Positions 49,835 through 53,169 of a stretch of DNA of 53,169 nucleotides are shown piece by piece (within the stretch, counting starts at the first letter, position 1; each line of letters starts with the position of its first letter). This DNA is from an uncultured Alistipes sp. Lineage in GTDB: Bacteria; Bacteroidota; Bacteroidia; Bacteroidales; Rikenellaceae. The stretch covers positions 1-53,169 of the forward strand of contig NZ_CASFQD010000046.1 of assembly GCF_949296715.1 (NCBI RefSeq). The letters are read 5' to 3'. Under the pieces are notes generated by a model. The model worked only from the letters and a program-made list of their open reading frames with translations. It was not told the origin of the DNA and searched no databases. The position numbers and the translations under genes were made by a program.

Positions 49835-51184
49835 ATGAAAAAGATCGTCGTACTGGGCGGCGGAATCAGCGGCTACGGCTCCGCGATCCTCGCCAAAAAG
49901 AAGGGTTTTGACGTCCTGCTCTCCGATGCGGGACACATTGCCGAGCGCTTCCGCGCGCGTCTCGACGAGTGGCAGGTCCCCTACGAGGAGGGCGGCCACA
50001 GCGAGGAGCGCATCCTGCAGGCCTCGGAGGTCATCAAGTCGCCCGGCATTCCCGACACGGCGCCCATCGTGCGGCGCATCCGCGAGCGGGGCATTCCGGT
50101 GATCTCCGAAATGGAGTTCGCGGGCCGCTACATGGGCCGTGCGCGCTGCATCTGCATCACCGGCTCGAACGGCAAGACCACCACGACGTCGCTCATCTAC
50201 AAGATCATGCGCGACGCCGGGATGAACGTCGCCCTGGGCGGCAACATCGGCGAGAGCTTCGCCTACAGCGTCGCCACGGGCGACTACGACTGGTACGTGC
50301 TCGAGTTGAGCTCGTTCCAACTCGACGGCATGTTCCGCTTCCGGGCCCACATCGGCGTGCTGATGAACATCACGCCCGACCACCTGGACCGCTACGACCA
50401 CTGCTTCCAGAACTACGTCGACGCCAAGATGCGCATCACGCAGAACCAGACCTCGCGCGACTGGTTCGTCTACTCGGGCGACGACGAGGTGATCTGGCGC
50501 GAGCTGCCCAAATACGACCTGCGGGTGCGGCAGCTGCCCTTCGCGGCGAAGAACGCCGTGGCGAGCGCCGCGGGCGACGCCTTCCTGCTGGACGGGAGCT
50601 TCACGGCGGCCGTGGGCGACCGCTCGGTTGAGATCGACACGTCGAAACTGCAAATCAAGGGGCTGCATAACGCCTACAACGCCATGGCGGCGGCGCTGGC
50701 AACCCTCGCCGCGGGTGTCGACCCCGAATCGGTGCGCCGCTCGCTCTACGGCTTCGCGCCGGTGGAGCACCGCCTCGAACCCGTCGCCGAGCGCGGCGGC
50801 GTGCTGTGGATCAACGACTCGAAGGCGACGAACGTCGATTCGGTCTACTATGCGTTGGAGAGCATGACGCGCCCCGTGGTGTGGATCGCCGGCGGCACGG
50901 ACAAGGGCAACGACTACACGCCGCTCAAGGAGTTCGCCCGGGCGAAGGTCCATACGCTGGTCTGCATGGGGCTCGACAACGAGAAGCTCGTGCGCGAGTT
51001 CACGGGCGTGGTGCCCGAGGTCGTGTCGACCTCGTCGCTTGACGAGGCGATGACGGCGGCCAAACGGGCGGCCCGCAGCGGCGACGCCGTGCTGCTGTCG
51101 CCCGCCTGCGCGAGCTTCGACCTCTTCCGCAACTACGAGAACCGCGGCGAACTCTTCAAGGCGTGGGTAACGGAAAAGGCGTGA
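49835..51184 (+). CDS. murD: UDP-N-acetylmuramoylalanine--D-glutamate ligase
   Basis: MurD adds D-glutamate to UDP-MurNAc-L-Ala using ATP, 449 residues. The N-terminal Rossmann-like domain begins VVLGGGISGYGSAILAKKKG. KSPGIPDTAP follows. The ATP loop is ITGSNGKTTTTSL (about residues 108-120). GGNIGES, LELSSFQLD and NITPDHLDRY are Mur-ligase signatures. The C-terminal domain has EHRLEPV, NDSKATN and WIAGGTDKGNDY. It follows mraY after 15 bases and is followed by ftsW after 4. Confidence 0.96.
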   Translation: MKKIVVLGGGISGYGSAILAKKKGFDVLLSDAGHIAERFRARLDEWQVPYEEGGHSEERILQASEVIKSPGIPDTAPIVRRIRERGIPVISEMEFAGRYMGRARCICITGSNGKTTTTSLIYKIMRDAGMNVALGGNIGESFAYSVATGDYDWYVLELSSFQLDGMFRFRAHIGVLMNITPDHLDRYDHCFQNYVDAKMRITQNQTSRDWFVYSGDDEVIWRELPKYDLRVRQLPFAAKNAVASAAGDAFLLDGSFTAAVGDRSVEIDTSKLQIKGLHNAYNAMAAALATLAAGVDPESVRRSLYGFAPVEHRLEPVAERGGVLWINDSKATNVDSVYYALESMTRPVVWIAGGTDKGNDYTPLKEFARAKVHTLVCMGLDNEKLVREFTGVVPEVVSTSSLDEAMTAAKRAARSGDAVLLSPACASFDLFRNYENRGELFKAWVTEKA

Positions 51185-51188
51185 TGCG

Positions 51189-52565
51189 ATGAACGACGAC
51201 CCGCGTACATACCCCCGTGCCGAAGGGGCGGATCGGACGGACGATGCGGCTGCAGCCGGAACCCGCCGCACGCGCACGTTGCGCACCGGAGCCTTCGATG
51301 CGGCCCGGACGCAGGCGCCCGGGGCCGACGCCACGCATCCGCACCGGCGGCTCTTCTCGGGCGACCGCGTGCTGTGGATCATCATCGTCGTGCTGTCGGT
51401 GATCTCCGTGCTGGTGGTCTACTCGTCGACGGCCAAGATGGCCTACGACGCCCACACCGTGCGGTCGACCTCCCATTTCCTCCAGCAGCAGGTGATGATC
51501 CTCGTCGTGAGCCTCGGCATCATGGTCTTCGTGCACAAGATCGACTGCCGCATCTACAACTACTTCACCCGCCCGGTCTACTTCCTCTCGCTGCTGCTCA
51601 CCGTGGCCGTCTACTTCATCGGCGCCACGACCAACGGCGCGGCGCGCTGGATACCCCTCGGCCCCTTCCAGTTCCAGCCCTCCGAGGCGCTGAAGGTCGC
51701 CACGGTGCTCTTCCTTGCGCAGCAGCTCGCCGGACGCCAGTCGAAGATCGACCGCATCCGCATCGTCCCCTCGCTGCGCTTCTGGACGTGGCGCTCGTCG
51801 CCCGAGCAGCGGCGCATCTGGCGCGAGGGCACGTGGCCCATCCTTATGCCGATGATCGCCTCCTGTCTGGTGATCTTCCCGGCCCACACCTCGTCGGCCG
51901 TGCTGGTCTTCGCCGCCTCGTGGGTCATGATGCTCATCGGGCGCGTGCGGTTCCGCGAGCTGATGAAACTCCTGGGGCTGGCCGCTGCGGGCGTCGTGCT
52001 CATCGTGACCCTCAACCTCGGGCGCAGCGAGACGGCCGAGGGACGTATGGCGACCTGGATACACCTCTGGACCCAGTCGCAGCGCGACAAGCCCGTCGAA
52101 CACCTCTCCGACACCGAACGTTCGATGATCGCCATCCACAACGGCGGTCTGCTCGGCGAAGGGGCCGGACAGAGCGCCATGCGCGTGGAGATGATCCACC
52201 CCGAGAGCGACTATGCCTATGCCTTCTTCGTTGAGGAGTACGGCATCGTGCTGGCCGTGGTGCTGCTGGTGCTCTACCTGTGGATCTTCTTCCGGGCGAT
52301 CGAGATTTTCCGCCGCTGCGGCACGGCCTTCCCGGGGCTGCTGGTGCTGGGGCTTGCGCTGCTCATCACCTGTCAGGCGCTGCTGCACATCATGGTCACC
52401 GTAAACCTCATCCCCGAGACGGGGCAGACCCTGCCGCTCATCTCGCGCGGCGGCTCCTCGGTGCTCTTCACCTCCGTGGCGCTGGGCATGATTCTGGGTG
52501 TCAGCCGCCAGAACGACGAGCAGTCGCACGACCGGCCCCGCAGCGAATCGTTGTACGAAAAATAG
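51189..52565 (+). CDS. ftsW: Peptidoglycan glycosyltransferase FtsW (SEDS family)
   Basis: FtsW polymerises septal glycan strands together with FtsI, 458 residues. A charged, Arg/Ala/Pro-rich cytoplasmic N-terminal extension of about 58 residues precedes the first membrane helix (DRVLWIIIVVLSVISVLVVYSS). SEDS landmarks are NGAARWIPLGPFQFQPSEALK, HTSSAVLVFAASWVM, and FFVEEYGIVLAV with the catalytic-region EES-like acid. Near the C-terminus are LIPETGQTLPLISRGGSSVLF. The 5' end has GATGCG just before the ATG, and the start is fixed by a 4-base gap to murD. The extension is unusual in length and could be a docking segment. Confidence 0.95.
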   Translation: MNDDPRTYPRAEGADRTDDAAAAGTRRTRTLRTGAFDAARTQAPGADATHPHRRLFSGDRVLWIIIVVLSVISVLVVYSSTAKMAYDAHTVRSTSHFLQQQVMILVVSLGIMVFVHKIDCRIYNYFTRPVYFLSLLLTVAVYFIGATTNGAARWIPLGPFQFQPSEALKVATVLFLAQQLAGRQSKIDRIRIVPSLRFWTWRSSPEQRRIWREGTWPILMPMIASCLVIFPAHTSSAVLVFAASWVMMLIGRVRFRELMKLLGLAAAGVVLIVTLNLGRSETAEGRMATWIHLWTQSQRDKPVEHLSDTERSMIAIHNGGLLGEGAGQSAMRVEMIHPESDYAYAFFVEEYGIVLAVVLLVLYLWIFFRAIEIFRRCGTAFPGLLVLGLALLITCQALLHIMVTVNLIPETGQTLPLISRGGSSVLFTSVALGMILGVSRQNDEQSHDRPRSESLYEK

Positions 52566-52572
52566 ACGCTTT

Positions 52573-52968
52573 ATGGACGAAGTAAGACTCGACAAATACC
52601 TCTGGGCCGTGCGGGTGTTCAAGACCCGCAGCGACGCCGCGGAGGCCATCCGCAACAACAAGGTCACGGTCAACGACTCCTACGCCAAGCCCTCGCGCGA
52701 GGTGAAGATCGGCGACCGCATCAGCGTGCGCCGGCAGGCGGTGACCTACTCCTACAAGGTGCTCGACCTGGTGTCGAGCCGCCAGCCGGCCAAAAACGTC
52801 CCGGCCTACTGCCTCGACATCACGCCGCAGGAGGAGCTCGACAAGCTCAACGTGCCGCGCGAGACGATCTTCGTCTTCCGCGACCGCGGCACGGGGCGCC
52901 CGACGAAGAAGGAGCGCCGCGAGCTGGACGACCTGATGGAGGCGGTCCTCTACGACGACGAGGAGTAG
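52573..52968 (+). CDS. S4-domain RNA-binding protein (Hsp15/HslR-like)
   Basis: A 131-residue basic protein starting MDEVRLDKYLWAVRVFKTRS, which is the S4 RNA-binding fold (residues about 4-65, with AAEAIRNNKVTVND and VKIGDRISV). The C-terminal third is charged and ends in an acidic tail. In E. coli the homologue Hsp15 binds stalled 50S subunits carrying nascent chains and helps recycle them. It lies 7 bases after ftsW, where murG would normally continue the dcw cluster, and a terminator follows. It is therefore probably the last gene of the operon in this organism. Confidence 0.88.
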   Translation: MDEVRLDKYLWAVRVFKTRSDAAEAIRNNKVTVNDSYAKPSREVKIGDRISVRRQAVTYSYKVLDLVSSRQPAKNVPAYCLDITPQEELDKLNVPRETIFVFRDRGTGRPTKKERRELDDLMEAVLYDDEE

Positions 52969-52999
52969 CCGCATCACTCTCCCACCCCGTCTATGTCGT

Positions 53000-53032
53000 G
53001 CCCCGGAATCGCGGTTCCGGGGCCTGTTTTTT
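53000..53032 (+). terminator. Terminator of the dcw operon
   Basis: GCCCCGGAA (53000-53008) pairs with TTCCGGGGC (53015-53023) and is followed by CTG and T6. Confidence 0.85.
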
Positions 53033-53100
53033 GGTAATGATGCCAAAATTGGTTGGAGATATAAAATGTAACCGACTTAATATTTGGCAGTTAGGAGGAT

Positions 53101-53144
53101 AAAACAGAGATTAGTAGAAACCGGTTTCTACTAATCTCTGTTTT
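53101..53144. terminator. Perfect 44-bp palindrome near the right edge (likely bidirectional terminator)
   Basis: Two 22-base arms meet with no spacer at 53122/53123. The left arm starts AAAACAGAGA and the right arm ends in TCTCTGTTTT followed by another T. This is the shape of a bidirectional terminator, suggesting a convergent gene beyond the window. The AT-rich 68 bases before it hold no gene I can support. Confidence 0.7.
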
Positions 53145-53169
53145 TATGTCAAAAAAACGAAAAAAACGA

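Noticed and set aside
47111..51385. Very long open frame on the minus strand opposite murE-murD
   Set aside because: It mirrors GC-rich coding on the plus strand, is full of Arg/Val/Asp/His-type shadow composition, and the plus-strand genes are unmistakable.

Overview
The window looks like a chromosomal segment of a GC-rich member of the Bacteroidales, most likely close to Alistipes (Rikenellaceae). Four things point there. Promoters are of the Bacteroidota type (TTG, about 18-20 bases, then TAnnTTTG) and recur before many genes. The gene content is typical of that phylum: an S46 dipeptidyl-peptidase, a DUF4136 lipoprotein, a GLUG-repeat lipoprotein, a patatin fused to an outer-membrane barrel, and a glycine-lipid gene pair. 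MurE carries the DNPR signature of meso-diaminopimelate peptidoglycan. Coding is dense and GC-rich by eye. I saw no insertion sequence, prophage, CRISPR array, tRNA or rRNA gene; this is core chromosome.

Layout. 1-3.6 kb: an ABC transporter pair cut by the left edge, then rdgB, a Gfo/Idh/MocA oxidoreductase and folE. 3.9-7.6 kb: three envelope genes (DUF4136 lipoprotein, small beta-barrel, GLUG-repeat lipoprotein). 7.6-11.1 kb, minus strand: polA and queD. 11.5-15.4 kb: a NatA/NatB-like ABC exporter with a small membrane protein gene between its subunits, then pgk. 15.5-20 kb: an M13 metallopeptidase lipoprotein converging on a type Vd-like patatin. 20-26.6 kb: pheS, a TPR protein, an EnvC-like protein, ybeY and mnmG. 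26.7-34.7 kb, minus strand: ilvE, metG, an S46 peptidase, nadA and mrp. 34.8-41.2 kb: sppA, a hybrid histidine kinase, an NtrC-type sigma-54 activator and a small secreted acidic protein. 41.4-43.3 kb, minus strand: the glsB/glsA pair. 43.4-53.0 kb: the first half of the division and cell wall (dcw) cluster (rsmH, ftsL-like, ftsI, murE, mraY, murD, ftsW), ending in an S4-domain RNA-binding gene.

Most interesting signals. (1) A perfect 16-bp parS-like palindrome follows mnmG, and a second copy with one mismatch lies inside ilvE, where it forces unusual codons; together they suggest an origin-proximal ParB-loading region. (2) A 400-base AT-rich island between nadA and mrp carries repeated TTTTCAACA motifs and could be a replication origin or regulatory region. 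(3) The kinase, sigma-54 activator and small secreted protein look like one signalling module: between activator and peptide gene lie a cluster of TTCCACA dyads (candidate enhancer) and a near-consensus -24/-12 promoter about 90 bases further on. (4) The same 20-odd-base AT-rich dyad sits at identical spacing upstream of two unrelated promoters (ABC exporter and sppA). (5) Palindromes overlap the metG and pgk promoters. (6) Several -7 elements lie only 4-7 bases before the start codon, implying leaderless transcripts.
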